Assembly (NCBI GenBank): GCA_963693085.1
Contig: OY856410.1
Coordinates: 1,330,472,804 to 1,330,536,803, forward strand
DNA from: Alisma plantago-aquatica
Lineage: Eukaryota > Streptophyta > Magnoliopsida > Alismatales > Alismataceae
DNA: 64,000 nucleotides
Reading direction: 5' to 3'
Shown here: one piece after another, positions 47,341 to 60,533 of the stretch
Position numbering within the stretch: the first letter of the stretch is position 1
Layout: each line of letters begins with the position of its first letter
Notes under the pieces: generated by a model
The model's database searches: none
Seen by the model: the letters and a program-made list of their open reading frames with translations, nothing else
What the model was told of the DNA's origin: nothing
Translations under genes and position numbers: made by a program

Positions 47341-48900
47341 CATAGAGCCAATCACCCATGAACCCAAGAGATCTAACATGACCATGATTCTTCTACTATT
47401 TAGTGCTTTTGTCAAGGGGTCAGCAATATTGCTTTCAGTTGGTTATTAGCAAATCTTCACATCTCCTCATTGTATGTTCTCTCGAATGAGATGGAATCAC
47501 CGTTGTATGTGCTTGGAATGCTAATGAGATCTAGGTTCCTTATCTTGTTTAATAGATCCATTATTGTGACAATATAGCTCAATTGCATCGTTGATGCTTG
47601 GAACCACCCCAAGTTTAGAAATGAAGTTCTTAATCCATACAACTTCCTTTGTTGCATTGGATGCAACAATATACTCGACCTCTATTATAGAATTTGCAAT
47701 TGTCTCTTTCTTGTAACTCTTCCATCTTACAATATCATTGTTAAGGAAAAACACAAGTCCAAATTGTGATTGATAATCATCTTTGTCAAGTCAGAAGCTT
47801 GTAACGCTATAACCCTTTACCACCAACTCTTCCTCACCATCGTATACAAGGAATTGATGCTTAGTTCTTATCAAGTACATAAGGATGTTCTTCACAGCAG
47901 AATAGTGGGCATCACCATGATCTGACTAATCTTTACTCATCATGATAGATAATATTTGGATGAATACATAACATTGTGTATATGATAGATCCAATTGCAG
48001 ATGCATATGGAGTCCGATTCATGTGTTCCCTTTCTTTAAATAATTTGTATTGAGATCTAGAGATAGTAATGCCATGAGACACATGCAGTTTTCCTCTCTT
48101 CGAGTCCTCCATGTTGAACCTTTTCAACACTTTGTCAATGTATGTGCTCTGACTTAGTCCAAAAAGCCTCTTAGATCTATCTCTATAGATCTTGATTCCT
48201 AAAATATAGGATGCTTCACCCAAGTGCTTTATAGAGAATGTATTTCCTCACAAGGTCTTTACCATATGTAAAGTAGGGATGTCATTCACCATTAATAGTA
48301 TGTCATCCACATACAATGTGAGGAATACAATCATGCTCCCACTAACCTTCTTGTAAACACACGATTCATCTTAATTTTGACTAAAGCCAAACTCTTTGAT
48401 TTTTTGTACAAATCGTAGACTCCAACTCTGAGATGCTTTATTCAATCCATAGATTGATTATTGTTGGTTAGAGATTTTATTTATATCCTTTGGATTTGTA
48501 AACCCTTGGGTTGTGTCATATACACATCCTCAAGAAGATTTTTTTTAAGGAATGTAGTTTTAACATCCATCTACCAAATCTCATAGTCAGGATAAGCTGC
48601 AACAACAAGCATGATCCTGATGGACTTAATCCTAGAAATAGGAGAAAAGGTTTTGTCATAGTCAACAATTTGAACTTGTTTGAAACCCTTTGTAACGAAT
48701 CAACCATTGTATGTTTGTACATTATAGTCATGTCAGTCTTCTTCTTGAAGACCCACTTGCACCCTATGGGCTTTACCTCTTCAGGTGGATCCTCCAAGGT
48801 CCATACCTTGTTGGTGTACATAGATTCCATCTCAGATCTCATGGCTTCAAGCTACTTCTCAGATTCTGGTCCCTTAACATCTTTTAGGTAGGTAATTGGC
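47341..48900 (-). pseudogene. Copia pol: reverse transcriptase and RNase H remnants
   Basis: Minus-strand blocks in order. RT start: MYTNKVWTLEDPPEEVKPIG and GCKWVFKKKTDM (48842 downward). RT end: GEASYILGIKIYRDRSKRLF, LSQSTYIDKVLKRFNM and TPYASAIGSIIYTMLC (48223-47940). RNase H: VRWKSYKKETIANSIIEVEY, ASNATKEVVWIKNFISKLGV and LYCHNNGSIKQDKEPRSH (47754-47521), followed by ADPLTKAL near 47410. The typical copia YVDDML-type motif (a YVDD-like block is visible near 48300) is broken. Frameshifts and stops separate the blocks. Confidence 0.88.
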
Positions 48901-49084
48901 TCATCACTAATGACCAATTCATTGCCTTCTAGAATCACAAGATAACTAATCTTTCTGGCTCAAAGCATCTCCTACTTGGTCTGTGAGGTTCATGTGTTAC
49001 TTGAGGAATTTAATATTCCACAATAGTTTGTGAATTTCTATGTTCCTCTTATACATCTACAGGTTCAATGCTTTCTTGTTGCTC

Positions 49085-49930
49085 TTAAACTTCTTTGAGT
49101 TCCACTTTCCTCCCAGTAATTCCTTTGGAAATGATTTCTTTTTCTAGGAATACAACATCCATGGCAACAAAAACTTTGTTGTCAGATGGAGTGTAAAAGT
49201 AGTATCCTTTGGTTTCCTTAGGATATCCAAAAAAATGACAATAATCCAATTTGGGTCCAAGATTTTTGGGAAATTTTTTTCTCACATTAACTTGACATCC
49301 CCAAATATTCATAAAAGACACATTGGGACACTTCCCATACCATATCTCATATGGTAACTTTTAAACTGATTTAGATAGTACAAAATTTAGTGTAAATGTG
49401 ACAATTTCATAACATAACCCCAGAAGGATGTTGGAAGTTTAGAAAAACTCATCATGGATCGCACCATATCTAGTAATGTGTGATTCCTTATTTCTGATAT
49501 ACCATTATGTTGTGGTGTTCGAGGAGGATTCCATTGTGATAGGATACACGGTCTCATAGAAGGTCCTCAAACTCTTGGCTTAAGTATTCTTCACCTCGAT
49601 CAGAATGAAGTGTCATAATACTTTAACCAAGTTGGTTTTGTACTTCATTCATGAAATCCTTAAACTTTTTAACAGTTTTGAACTTATGTTTCATCAAGTA
49701 AACATAACCATCCTACTGAAGTAATCTGTAAAGGTAATGAAGTACTGATAACCACCTTTCACATTTGTTGCTAAAGGGCCACATACATCAGTATGTGTCA
49801 GTCCTAATAGATCGCTAGCTCTCTCATTACTACCAGTGAAGGGAATTCTGGTCATCTTGCCCAAAAAAGAAGACTCACATGTCTCTATTGATTCCAAATC
49901 AAACGAGTCTAGATATGTGATTCTCATTGA
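49085..49930 (-). pseudogene. Copia integrase remnant
   Basis: Minus strand: KMTRIPFTGSNERASDLLGL then HTDVCGPLATNVKGGYQYFI and TFTDYFSRMVMF (49866-49694), the start of the integrase core with its first Asp. Then a C-terminal block with IWGCQVNVRKKF, YCHFFGYPKETKGYYFYTPS and VFLEKEIISKGITGRKVELK (49320-49085). The middle (49330-49690) is decayed but still reads as a copia integrase in pieces. Confidence 0.87.
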
Positions 49931-50101
49931 TGTACCCTACACGATAATTCCAAAGATATGCTTTTTTTGAGTTATCTATTTTTAATCTTTTGTTATTAAC
50001 ATTATAAACATTTGTCTTTAGATCCAATAGATAAAGACCAGAAGACATCAGGGCACTATCATAAATGATCTTAACTTTTGAAATAGATCATTGACCATTC
50101 T

Positions 50102-50524
50102 CTATATGAAACTCATATCCCTCCTTGTCTGTAAAAGATATAAAATAATGTTTCTATATATGGAAGGTACAAAATAGTAGTGTTGTAACTCTATTACAAG
50201 CCCATCGGTCATAGATAAATTATAGGTTACAAGTGCTATGGAAAAAAGTGTTGCTCCAGTTGCAACACACAGTTCAACCTCACCCTTCCGTAGAGGCTTA
50301 CTTCTTTTCAAATCCTACATATTCGAGAGTATGTGAAATATACATTTGGTATCTAGTACCCAAAATGAAGAAGTAGATAAATTTATCTCAATAACGTATA
50401 TACCTAAAGTGGAGATTTCTATCCCCTCCTTCTTCCTTAGTTCCTCCAGGTAGAGAGGGCAATTCCTCTTCCAATGTTTAGGCTGGTGACAGTGGTGACA
50501 ATTGCCTCCCTTGTCCACCCTCAT
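50102..50524 (-). pseudogene. Copia gag zinc knuckle and protease remnant
   Basis: Minus strand: a CCHC zinc knuckle CHHCHQPKHWKRNC (about 50500-50459), then SSFWVLDTKCIFHI, where the copia protease motif normally has DTGC; the catalytic Asp is kept but Gly is Lys. A protease tail with VELCVATGATLFSIALV continues to about 50102. Confidence 0.85.
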
Positions 50525-50640
50525 TTTGGAAGAAGACTAGAACTTCTGGATAGGTTTAGAACTCTTCTTAACTTTGCCTTTTCCCTTGGACTTACCCTTT
50601 CCTTTACTAATTATCATCACAAATTTGGGTTTTTCCTTCT

Positions 50641-51054
50641 TCATTTGCACTTCAGCAATCCTAAACTTGCCAAGCAATTCTGATAATGGCTTGTCAAAAT
50701 TGTTCGACGTGTAATGATGACAGATTGGCTAAATGACTCGAGTAGGGACTGCATAATAACATTTGTAGACAACTCTTGACCTAAGGGAAATCCCACTCTA
50801 GCAAGGTTCTCCACATACCCAATAAGCTTGAGCACATGGAGACCTACCAGATCTCCTTTTGCCATGTTGCATTTGAACATTGCGTTGGAGACATCATATT
50901 CCTCATGTCTTGTTGGATCTTGGTACATGTTCTTAGGATGAGTGACCATCCCAATAACATCTATGTTTTTAGATTGTCTTTGTAGCTCATTTCTCACATG
51001 CACTTGACGTCCATGACATTGTTAGAGTGCTTCATGTAAGCATCCATGTCAGCC
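50641..51054 (-). pseudogene. Copia gag remnant
   Basis: Minus strand: ADMDAYMKHSNNVMDVK (about 51050-51000), then SNAMFKCNMAKGDLVGLHVL, LKLIGYVENLARVGFPLG and STNVIMQSLLESFSQS, the conserved core of copia gag (UBN2-type). A stop follows MDVKCM near 50996. The element is cut off at about 51054, where CACTACAAAAAG begins; the gag N-terminus, leader and 5' LTR are missing. Confidence 0.83.
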
Positions 51055-52684
51055 ACTACAAAAAGTATGCTTTAACTACAATTGTTTTAATTATATATAT
51101 TATAATTATAGCTAAACACTAATTTTCTCTACAAATATTAAATATGTAAATAGAGAAAATGTAGTTTTGACTACATAGTCCACTTGATCATGAATACTCA
51201 TCTCATCCTTTTGATTGTGAATAAACACACACACAAAATTTCAATTTTTTCACGCCTACTCTTATCTTTTTCCCTGTTGGCATGGAGAACACACCCTCTA
51301 ATTCCCCAATCACACTTAGGGTACTCCCTCTCCTCCACCTCGTCCACCGAATAGCCCCCTACACCACATTTATGCTCTCTCCCACTCACACCCTTCTCTT
51401 CCCCCATATCCCCCAATCCAATCTCGTTCTCATCTTCCCACCCTCCCCCCCCCAATACTCTCGTATCCTCCCCTTGGTTAGCCCATGACCTCGTAGATTT
51501 CCAAATAGGAGGTGTTGGAAGAATGATGAAACAAAAAATAGGAGAGGAGAGGGGCCATATTGAAGCTCAACTTCTCAAGAACAAGGTTCATAATGTTGTG
51601 CCTAATCTTTCTTGCTCACAATAATTTTCAGCAATGTTAGAACTTACTGTAAATTTCTACCCTGATATACTCAGTGCAAACTACAATTGATGAAAGCAAG
51701 ATAGGAGGAGCCCATCAAACACAAGGGTAGGCAATTGCATGCATGACCAAGCTGCCTCCACTACCTCTCATATCTGGGGGTGGAGGCTGATCAATACCCT
51801 AAGTCCCAATGATCTTCCATTATCCAAGGGGAAATCTCTCTTCTGCGAGTAGTTATCGATCATACAAGTTTCCAGATTATTGAGGTTCTGAGCCGGGCAC
51901 GCAAAGGGGATTGGTGCGGAAGGTGTCCACTACTCCCTCTAAGATACTTTGTCTCAGAAGGTGACGGTGAATGCAAGTTTCTATCATCTCTTTGTCGTAG
52001 CCCATCTAGCATCCTAGTCAACCAAATATTTGCCTTGAATGGGTTTTCTGCTCACTTCTTTTCTTTCTTCTATTTCCTAATTTCATTGTTTCATCTCCTA
52101 TTTGTGTTATTTCTAATTAGATGTTGCCCGAGCAGAATCTGTGTTATTTATGATTAGTTGTTGCCCCAACAGATTTCTTCTTAGATCTCCTTATCCTAGT
52201 TATCTTGTCTTCCTATTATGCGATCTCTAGTCCTATATCTATCTTTTCTCCTTAGTTTCTCTTTAATTTTCTCTCTTACAGTCACATAGATATACATTTG
52301 AAGATCTTCACATTTGGAAGATCACTCTATTGTTGTCTATGTAATGCATGAGCGTCATCAAATAAAAAGTATCTATTATATTTATCTTTAGTCAACTTTG
52401 TCTTAAAGGGGTCAACTCTAAAATTTATCTATTGCCTCCTGATCTCTGTATGTATGGATTTGTTGATTCAAATTTTGTTTGTACGTCTGGTGATGCTATC
52501 TGTTTACTCAGATTTGTGGAGCCTTTGTCTTGACATTTGATGAATCTCCATTATTTTTCCTTTTATATTACTTTGATTCTTTTATTTATTTTTGACTTGC
52601 TTTGTTCTCTTAGTTCACATGAAAATTGATAAGTATGTTTTATTGAAATAACATAAAACGGCCAACACGGTAATGTTTAGTGAG

Positions 52685-52728
<44 letters not shown>

Positions 52729-55700
52729 TGTAGACATTCTCTATCTCTTATGGATAAATTACAAAACTGTAGGGAAGGTGTTGATTAAAATCTGACTAGA
52801 TTTTTCACTATGCTTCCTCATATGTTTATTAATATATACTTGTATTGTTCTGTTGAAAATCCATAGAATCTATAAGCCCTTACTATGGAAATGTTGAAAA
52901 CATTTCATATTTTCCTCTCGTGGATGTAAAGTTCATTTTTGATACCAAATTACTATCTCACTTATTGGTACCTTTTTCTTGTTGAACACTATTTAATTGT
53001 GGTATGTCTTTCTTTTTCAGGAAGTTTATACACCAACGGAGAAAGATACATGCTTTGTTTCCTTTGAAATGAGATACATGGTTGCTTAATTCCAACGAAG
53101 GAAAAAAGAAAGGATGATGAATTTGAAAGAAGGGAAAAACATATGTACACATGATTGTGGTTTTATATCACACTTCATTATCATATTTTTTTTTTCATAA
53201 TTGAATGTGAATTCATGGAATAAAAATATAGAATTATAACTTGATGCATTCTGTTTTTAAATATGCCTACCAAATTTTGTTGTAGAATATATTTTATCCT
53301 ATCTAATTCATTATCTAGCCATTAATACACTATAAAAATGACATGTTTGAAAAAATATACTAGCATGAGTTAGATGTCTTGTTTTGGCATAACTTAAACT
53401 TGTAGGGAATACCAATTTTCATTTTTTTCCAGACCCATTCATTCATTTTGAACTAAATACAGTTCAATAGCTTGAATAGAGAAGCATCTCACATGGTCAT
53501 TTAGGCTTCCGATGCATTTGGGCACCTGTTATATACTTTAAGTTGGCTGCATGTGTAACTCAAAATATTAATATGATCATATTACTACTTGTTGCCAATA
53601 GTAGTTGGCATAAATACATATACTTGATCATGCATCAGTTTATATGCCCGAAACAAAAAATGAAACTTCCATCAATAGTAATCATCTTACTGAAGAAATC
53701 ATTGAGCAGTGTTTTCTTCTAAGGAATGTCCTTTTTAGTAGTAAAATATTTTTTAAGAAAATTCAATATAAATAGCGAGGCTGAGAGACAAGTGAAATAT
53801 CAGTGCCAACATGTAAAAACTTGATGTGTAGACTCTAGAGTGTGACTTGATATACTGCCTATATAGTTTAATTTAAATTTAATTTGGTGATTCCTCTATG
53901 TTTATTATATTACAAAAAAAATTAGTGGATTGTTCCTCAAGGTCAAAATGGCAACGTGAATGTTTTGCATGGAATCGAGCATATAGACATATCACAACTA
54001 TTCATGCTATTAGAAAAATATATAACCTATACATGAGTTTGTGTATAAAATGTGACTTGATGCATTCAAGTAAGTCATTACAACTTGAGGATTATATGCA
54101 TCATTTTTTTACAAATTGTAGCTGATCGATCATGTACTAGTGGTTGGTGGTTTTCTCTTTCATTCCCATACTCAGAATAATTAAATAATGCCTCAAATAA
54201 ACCACATTTAGTCAAAAATTTCCCTATATGAAGGCAATTGACTTCCTTATATTAGTTCTATATGACAATGTGACCATGGACCTTGCAAAATGCATTAGGT
54301 TTCAAGTCTAATATGCATATATGAAATATAAAAGCACACAAATTAGTACAAAACATAGAAACATCCTTGCCTAGGAACACATGTTTTTCTTTGGTTCCAC
54401 ATTATGTGTTTGTGCATTTGATATATACTTTTATTCAGTCAAACATGATGTTCTGACATTATTGACATGTTATTCAAGTCGGCAATGTGTTAGTTGTTAG
54501 GTAGATGCACCCCTATAGTAAACAAGGAATGATAGAAAGGACAATCATTGTCTATAAATCCCAGAGCTTGACATAATTCATTGGATTGAAAAATATTTCT
54601 TTACTCTTATTCATTTTAAGATATAATCTTATTCACAAAATTTACTTGTAGTAGGAAAACATATTGAGTTTACTAGTCTTATTCTACTAAAGTAGTTAAT
54701 TGTCAAGATGAAATTTACATTACCTTCAACATCCAGGCAAAGTTGCACACTGGACTTAACTTACCAGACTATAACTAAAGTAAACACAACAATGAAATGA
54801 TAATCTTCCATTGACTATTGTGTTGCATGCTTTTACACTCTTTGGCAAGGTAGAGAAGGGGACACTGGATGTCACCAGTGGAGATTGAGATGCAGGAATA
54901 GAAGTTGCTCTTCTCGCAAGTAGATTCCAACACTACTAAAGGTCAGAGTCCAATTTCTTTTTTTTATAGACCAGTTGAATGTTCCATCTTTAAAGGTTCA
55001 CTTTTTTGGACATCCCTTAGCCACCCCTCCCCAGATGCCACATAATGATTTGGCAAGTATAGTAGGTTGCTTCCTTCTAACATTCGAGGTCCATGCTAAT
55101 CTATTACATGCTTAATGTATCTGTTCTGTAGACCATGCATGTTATAAGAAATTTGGTAGCCGATAAATTTATTTTTTAATTTATAGTGGAGACACATGTA
55201 TCACAAACCAGACCAATAATTATTCTACATCTGTAATGCAGATTTTGTTCCTACTACACTAGCATCGAGTAGTATACAAAGTGTAAGATGTATGCCTAAT
55301 GACATGGTGAAAAACTTCTATTTTGTACCACACTATTGTGTAGTGTCATAATTTAACCATTTCCTACCGTGAACCCACATGGATCAAAACTTCTTACTAT
55401 ACTAGAAAACAATATCATAAACTCCATATAATCTAGTCTTATGAAGTAAAAAAATACTTGAATCATAGTAACAAATTTTGATAAAGAAGATTAGGACTTA
55501 CGGTTTGTAACATAACAATTTAGTGTTGAAGGATATGATGTATTTAGTGAAGAACAATAACAAATTCTTATGATTAGTCATTCAAAAGTTCATTAAAAAG
55601 TTATCGATGTGATATTTAATTTTGCCAATAACTAATGATTTTCACTATATTGATTGCAATTGCATTATGCTTTATTCAAATGTGCCAGTCATTCGCCATA

Positions 55701-55967
55701 CATATTTATTTGAAATCGGTGAAATAAAGTCATTGTTCCCATTCAAAAATATACTCACCCTAGTAGTATCTATTCTAAATAGGTGGCATATGTTTTTAAA
55801 ATGAAGGGAACTAATGTTGAGACATTAACCATTGAATCCCACCATGGTACTACCTTCAGGTGTATCACTTGTTTTCTAAAATTTGTTTCTTATTGACTTG
55901 ATCAATGTTGAGCAACATTTGTTTGGGAGCTAGTGGTAGCATAAATGTGTCCTGATAGGCCCATCTA
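51055..55967. other. Unassigned AT-rich DNA
   Basis: No element or gene could be assigned. It starts with CACTACAAAAAG, which looks like a transposon terminus without a partner. A C-rich block (51290-51480) keeps frames open by composition. A moderately GC-rich stretch (51700-51960) shows no domain. Confidence 0.5.
52687..52722. repeat. (TA)n microsatellite
   Basis: About 18 uninterrupted TA units. Confidence 0.95.
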
Positions 55968-55975
55968 CTATCCAA

Positions 55976-56773
55976 CAAGGTTTTCAAAAGTGTGAAGTAG
56001 GAAGCGTGCAGACGGGACCTTGTAACTGATTAATTGCCAGACGGGTGATGAAGAGGGCGCTTTTTAGAAAAGTGGATTTCCAATTCCTATAAACCTTTTT
56101 GCAAAATTGCATACATATGTATAAATACTATATTTTTGAATTTTTTATATATATCTAAACATTGTATAAGATAATATACAACACCTAAATAGTTTATAAC
56201 ACAAATATACAACAATGATTGTATTTATATAATATAGTAAACAATATACTTGTCATAGATAAAGCACCCTACACATAAAGTAATAAGTGTATATAAAAGA
56301 TGCAACATCAATTTTGTATCACATGTTTACACAGCTAAACAGTAAACAATAAACCTATCATAGCTAGCTTACAAATGTATTGTCACATTTTCACATCATA
56401 AAATAATCATACATTACATCAGTACAGTTAATCAAAGTATGCATTCTAAATTAGACAATTATTACCTATAATATACTTGGATATGTCATAAAAGTGCCAT
56501 ATCATTACAGCTTACATACACAATATGCATTCTAAATTAGGACTAGGTATAATATAGAACATTTAATGTATGCTAGTTTAATATATTATAGTCTATACTA
56601 ATCGGGGCATATACTGTACTTAATGTTATATGCTTACAATAGTTTTTTTATAAAAAGCGGGAAAAAAGCGGCTGCTTTTATAAAATCCACTCAAGCGGCA
56701 CTAATGGCACATTTTAATCGGTCATCACCTTGTGGCAATTAAGTAGCCGCCTAGGACACTTTTTAAAACACTG
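55976..56773. mobile_element. Non-autonomous hAT element
   Basis: 798 bp. The left end CAAGGTTTTCAAAAGTGTG and the inverted right end CAGTGTTTTAAAAAGTGTC are alike at most positions. The flanking octamers CTATCCAA (55968-55975) and GTATCCAA (56774-56781) match at seven of eight positions, as expected for the 8-bp target duplication of hAT elements. The interior is AT-rich and non-coding, with GCGG-containing blocks near both ends (56040-56055 and 56655-56750). It would need a transposase from elsewhere. Confidence 0.85.
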
Positions 56774-56781
56774 GTATCCAA

Positions 56782-59700
56782 ATTCTAGAAGTTGGTCATC
56801 AACATGCCACATGAAGTTGGTCTAGTAGTAAATTTGTAAGAAACAATCTTGGGACCCATTATCTGTAGAAACATGATTATCATATGAATACACATGAGAA
56901 TGAAATCTCAGATGAGTAATTTTTGCATAGTTAGCAGAGCTGGTAAAAGTACCTTCTTCTTTTCAAACCTTCCATCTCACTGAATCCTTGACCAAGAAGG
57001 ATGGAGATGACTCAAGCTCTCTACATCTAAAATTCTGGTTGGATGCGAGGGATCAATCCTGAGCACCCTGAAGCCAGGTGGAGCATTGTCTGTTCTTTGT
57101 TTCATAAAATCTTTACTCAATTCATCATGCACCTAGGTAACAATCTATTTTGTAGCCTCATGGTCATAACTCACTAATTTAACCATTTAATTCCATGGAT
57201 TTGGAAACAATGGTTATTTTGGGAAATGTTGTTTGATGAAGCACTTGGATGGCCAAACTTCATATCAAGACATGTGTTCTTCTTATTGTTGAATATATTA
57301 ATGCCTGCTATTTTCTTGATTATTGAACTTCATATCACACCATATTGGACTCTATCATCTTGAGAAGTATCTAAATTGTCTAACATCTAGGGGTTATCCA
57401 GATCTCCAGGGATACCTCTTTCTTCCTATAGTTATCACATAAAGGGCTCACTAGAAACTGAATTTATCATGTCAACTTTAGACTCAATACCTATTGTGAT
57501 TACATTCACATTTATTATTGTGTACTACTTGTCTAGGTAACATGAAAGAGAGAATATGTGGCATAGTCATAGATTTAGGTTCCAAAATATTTGGTAACTT
57601 GAGGTAAATAGTTTATGAGTTTTCATTCCAATTTATCTTTGATATACAATCTCAACAAAGTAGTTATAGTCTGACAACTCCTATCCTATCTTAACTCTTG
57701 AAGAAATGAGGTATGGATCCATCCTCAAATTTTTTTACCATGTATGACATCACATGTAGGAGAATAAGCTGGTAGATTATTTTACCATGTGTGACATCAC
57801 TTGTAAGAAGCTAACTCTTTAGTCTGGTCTCTCAATATGTTTATTAGGCTACCATTTATCAACAAAAATCTTTAGATATCAATGAAAGTGAACTTGGTCT
57901 TGATCTTCCAGATACCATGAAAAGCTATGGTGATTTGACTATGTTTTACAATCACCTTCATCATATAGAGCTAGCACTAAAGTAAGAAAATGATCTTATT
58001 ATTATTCACTATTTGGTATGCTATCTCCTTTTGAATTGACAAATTTAAATGCTCTCTCTCTAACCTCACAAATTTAAATGCTCTCTCTCCAACTAGTACC
58101 AAGACATATACCAACTCAGAAGTTTGGGCTGGCACTATGAACTTAGTCAATTTTGATATTGCTAGACCCAAAGTTAACCCCTTAACAAATATTGCAGTCA
58201 ACTTTGAGACTCTTAACAAAAATGAGAAGTGAAGAAAAGGGAGGAGCTCTACAACTTATGTATCTACTGTAAGTATGGGCATATCTAGGGGTACTGGATA
58301 TAGGATTGGACATGCTGCTACATTTCGTCTCCCAACCCATCCAAATTCCATCAGGGGTTTCAGAATGGGGTGGGGTGGTGGCGCTGGGATTGGTGGGGGC
58401 ACATTTAGAGGTGCAAACATGCCAATGGGATGGGGATGAACATGCCAATGGGAGTGGGGATGAACAATGGGAATGGATCAAGGACAAGGGATATTTATTG
58501 TTAACTAAAACAAAATATCTACTCATGTGGACACCCAACCATATGAGTTTTCTATCACATTGTTCTTCCTGGGGCTATTTCACTTTGACTCTATGTTGAA
58601 TACAATTTTTGGTTGACTATCTTTCTCCTCCTGACAACTCTTTGAGAGATTAGGATTCATAATGAAACAAAAATTGACATAATATATCTTTTAGAGTAGC
58701 TAATGATGGATTCAAGATATTATTGTTGCAGTTTCATCAACATTAAAAACTAGTAGGGATGACATGAGCTCTCTTGTGCCCCCACCTACAAGTTAGTTTG
58801 ATTGGTAATGATGGCATGGACATTTGTCCTACAAATTGTCTTGTAGCCCCACTTAAAATTTTGATTATTCTAATTTTGGTTTTTGTAGTAAGATATGACA
58901 CCGTTGATACAACATTTCTTTTAAATAAATTGATTTTCTTCTTAAGTATGGCCCTATTTTGGAACTAGAATTCCCTAGATCTCAGTTGGGGCTCTCTGTT
59001 GGAAGCTTCAACATTGATTGTTGTCTTCTAGAATTCATGGAGATACTAGGAAAATAGAGAAATTAATGTACGTCAAGATGCATCCATGATATCAAACTAT
59101 GGATATGTTTCTATGACATAGTGGTATATGACAAAAATTAATTTACTACAAATACGTTCATTTAAGACAATGATTTAAGACTAAATAAATTTAAGTTTAG
59201 TAATACTTTCTTTATTGAATTGATGATTTGAGATTACAAACTTTATGATATCCTTGATAAATGAATAAGAATATATATATCAAGGGTAACTGACTTTCTA
59301 CAGTAGAAGAGGAACTTAAAAAAATTGGATCTTACAAGTTTGGGTTTTGAGATTCCAGAATATCTTAGTGTAATGAATTCCTAGAGATACATTATAAAAA
59401 GAATAAATAAATGTGAGGATAGTCAGTACATTGAGAATCACTAATCTCCCAGTTAGTTGTTGTGTCTAATTGGAAGCAAAGAGAAATTAATATAAATATG
59501 GGTAAGCTATCCTTTTCTTAGTCTAAAATGTTGAGAATTATAAAGCCACAGTCAAGTCTTGCAATGCATTGGATTACCATGACTTCATCATCTACACAAT
59601 CAAGATAATCTTTGATTTCCCTAAAGTTTCTGATATTTAACCACTCATGTAAAATGGATATGCAATGAATTGATATTCTTACATGTATCCCTATATGCTT

Positions 59701-60235
59701 ATTTAGTTTCAAAAGGATATTGGGCTGTTAGAAAACAATTTATGTGGATAAGTGCCAAGAAACAAGCTCAATGCAATATATACATTGCAAATGCTTTATT
59801 ATAATCTTCTCTTGACAATTATAGAATATGAAGATCATGTTAGCATCCTATTTAAATATTTGTTTTCCACTAATAAAACTCACATAATTTGATGTTACAA
59901 TGATTTTGTAGTCTATTTTTAGCTGGAGACAACAATAAATATACCACTGATAATTCACAACTATAACACTAGTCTCTAAATATTAAGTGCACGCACCTCT
60001 CATCAGATAGAAGTTTTCTTCTGTGTCATTACAGTACATCTATATATTTGAATATATGTTATTACTAATATCTAGAAGTGAATATCCAGTATCAACTATA
60101 TACTATTACTAACCTACTTAGATTCTATATTTGAATATATGGCATTATTGTTGGTTACATGTTAGTGTCTTAACAAGGATTGGATGTTTTCCATGACTCA
60201 ATATTTATATGGAGGGAGTATTTTGGACTAAAGAG
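56782..60235. other. Unassigned AT-rich DNA
   Basis: Nothing recognised. There is a 29-bp direct duplication near 58039-58096 (ACAAATTTAAATGCTCTCTC twice) and a 24-bp one near 58420-58465 (ACATGCCAATGGGA). A plus-strand stretch at 58250-58290 could encode CIYCKYGH, reminiscent of a zinc knuckle, but the frame around it does not support a gag gene. Confidence 0.5.
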
Positions 60236-60237
60236 TA

Positions 60238-60440
60238 CCAGTTTAGGGGAAGCTCTTCATTGGAGATATTTCATGGGACACCATGAGGCTCACCTCAGGG
60301 ACTATTTCATGTCTCTTAGTGAAGTGGTAGAGATTTTGATCATGAAGGATAGAACCACTGGTCGAGCTCACTTTGTTGTTTTTGTAGACCCTATTGTTGT
60401 TGAGCTTATCATTAAACACACAATTGATGAACAAGCTAGC
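60238..60440 (+). pseudogene. RRM-domain hnRNP-like gene fragment
   Basis: In one frame (60250-60282) it reads KLFIGDISWDT, the RNP2 strand of plant hnRNP A/B-type (RNP1-like) proteins. After a frameshift it reads DYFMSLSEVVEILIMKDRTT, GRAHFVVFVDPIVVE and KHTIDE. Intact relatives normally have an RGFGFVVF RNP1 motif; here part of it is deleted. It is therefore a broken copy of the first RRM. It stops being recognisable after KHTIDE. No intron is visible in this short piece, so it could be a retrocopy, but that is not shown. Confidence 0.78.
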
Positions 60441-60533
60441 AAAGAAAGAAGTACCAAGGCAAGTGTAACATACCCAATTTTGGCTACTAAATATATGTTG
60501 AGCTATTTTACCCAAACTTGAAATTATTTGCAA

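Noticed and set aside
48511..48891. A plus-strand 126-codon gene
   Set aside because: It is the opposite strand of the copia reverse transcriptase start, which gives clear homology on the minus strand.
57840..58600. A second copia gag with a zinc knuckle (CIYCKYGH)
   Set aside because: Only half a knuckle is visible, the frame has stops around it, and no gag core or pol motif follows.
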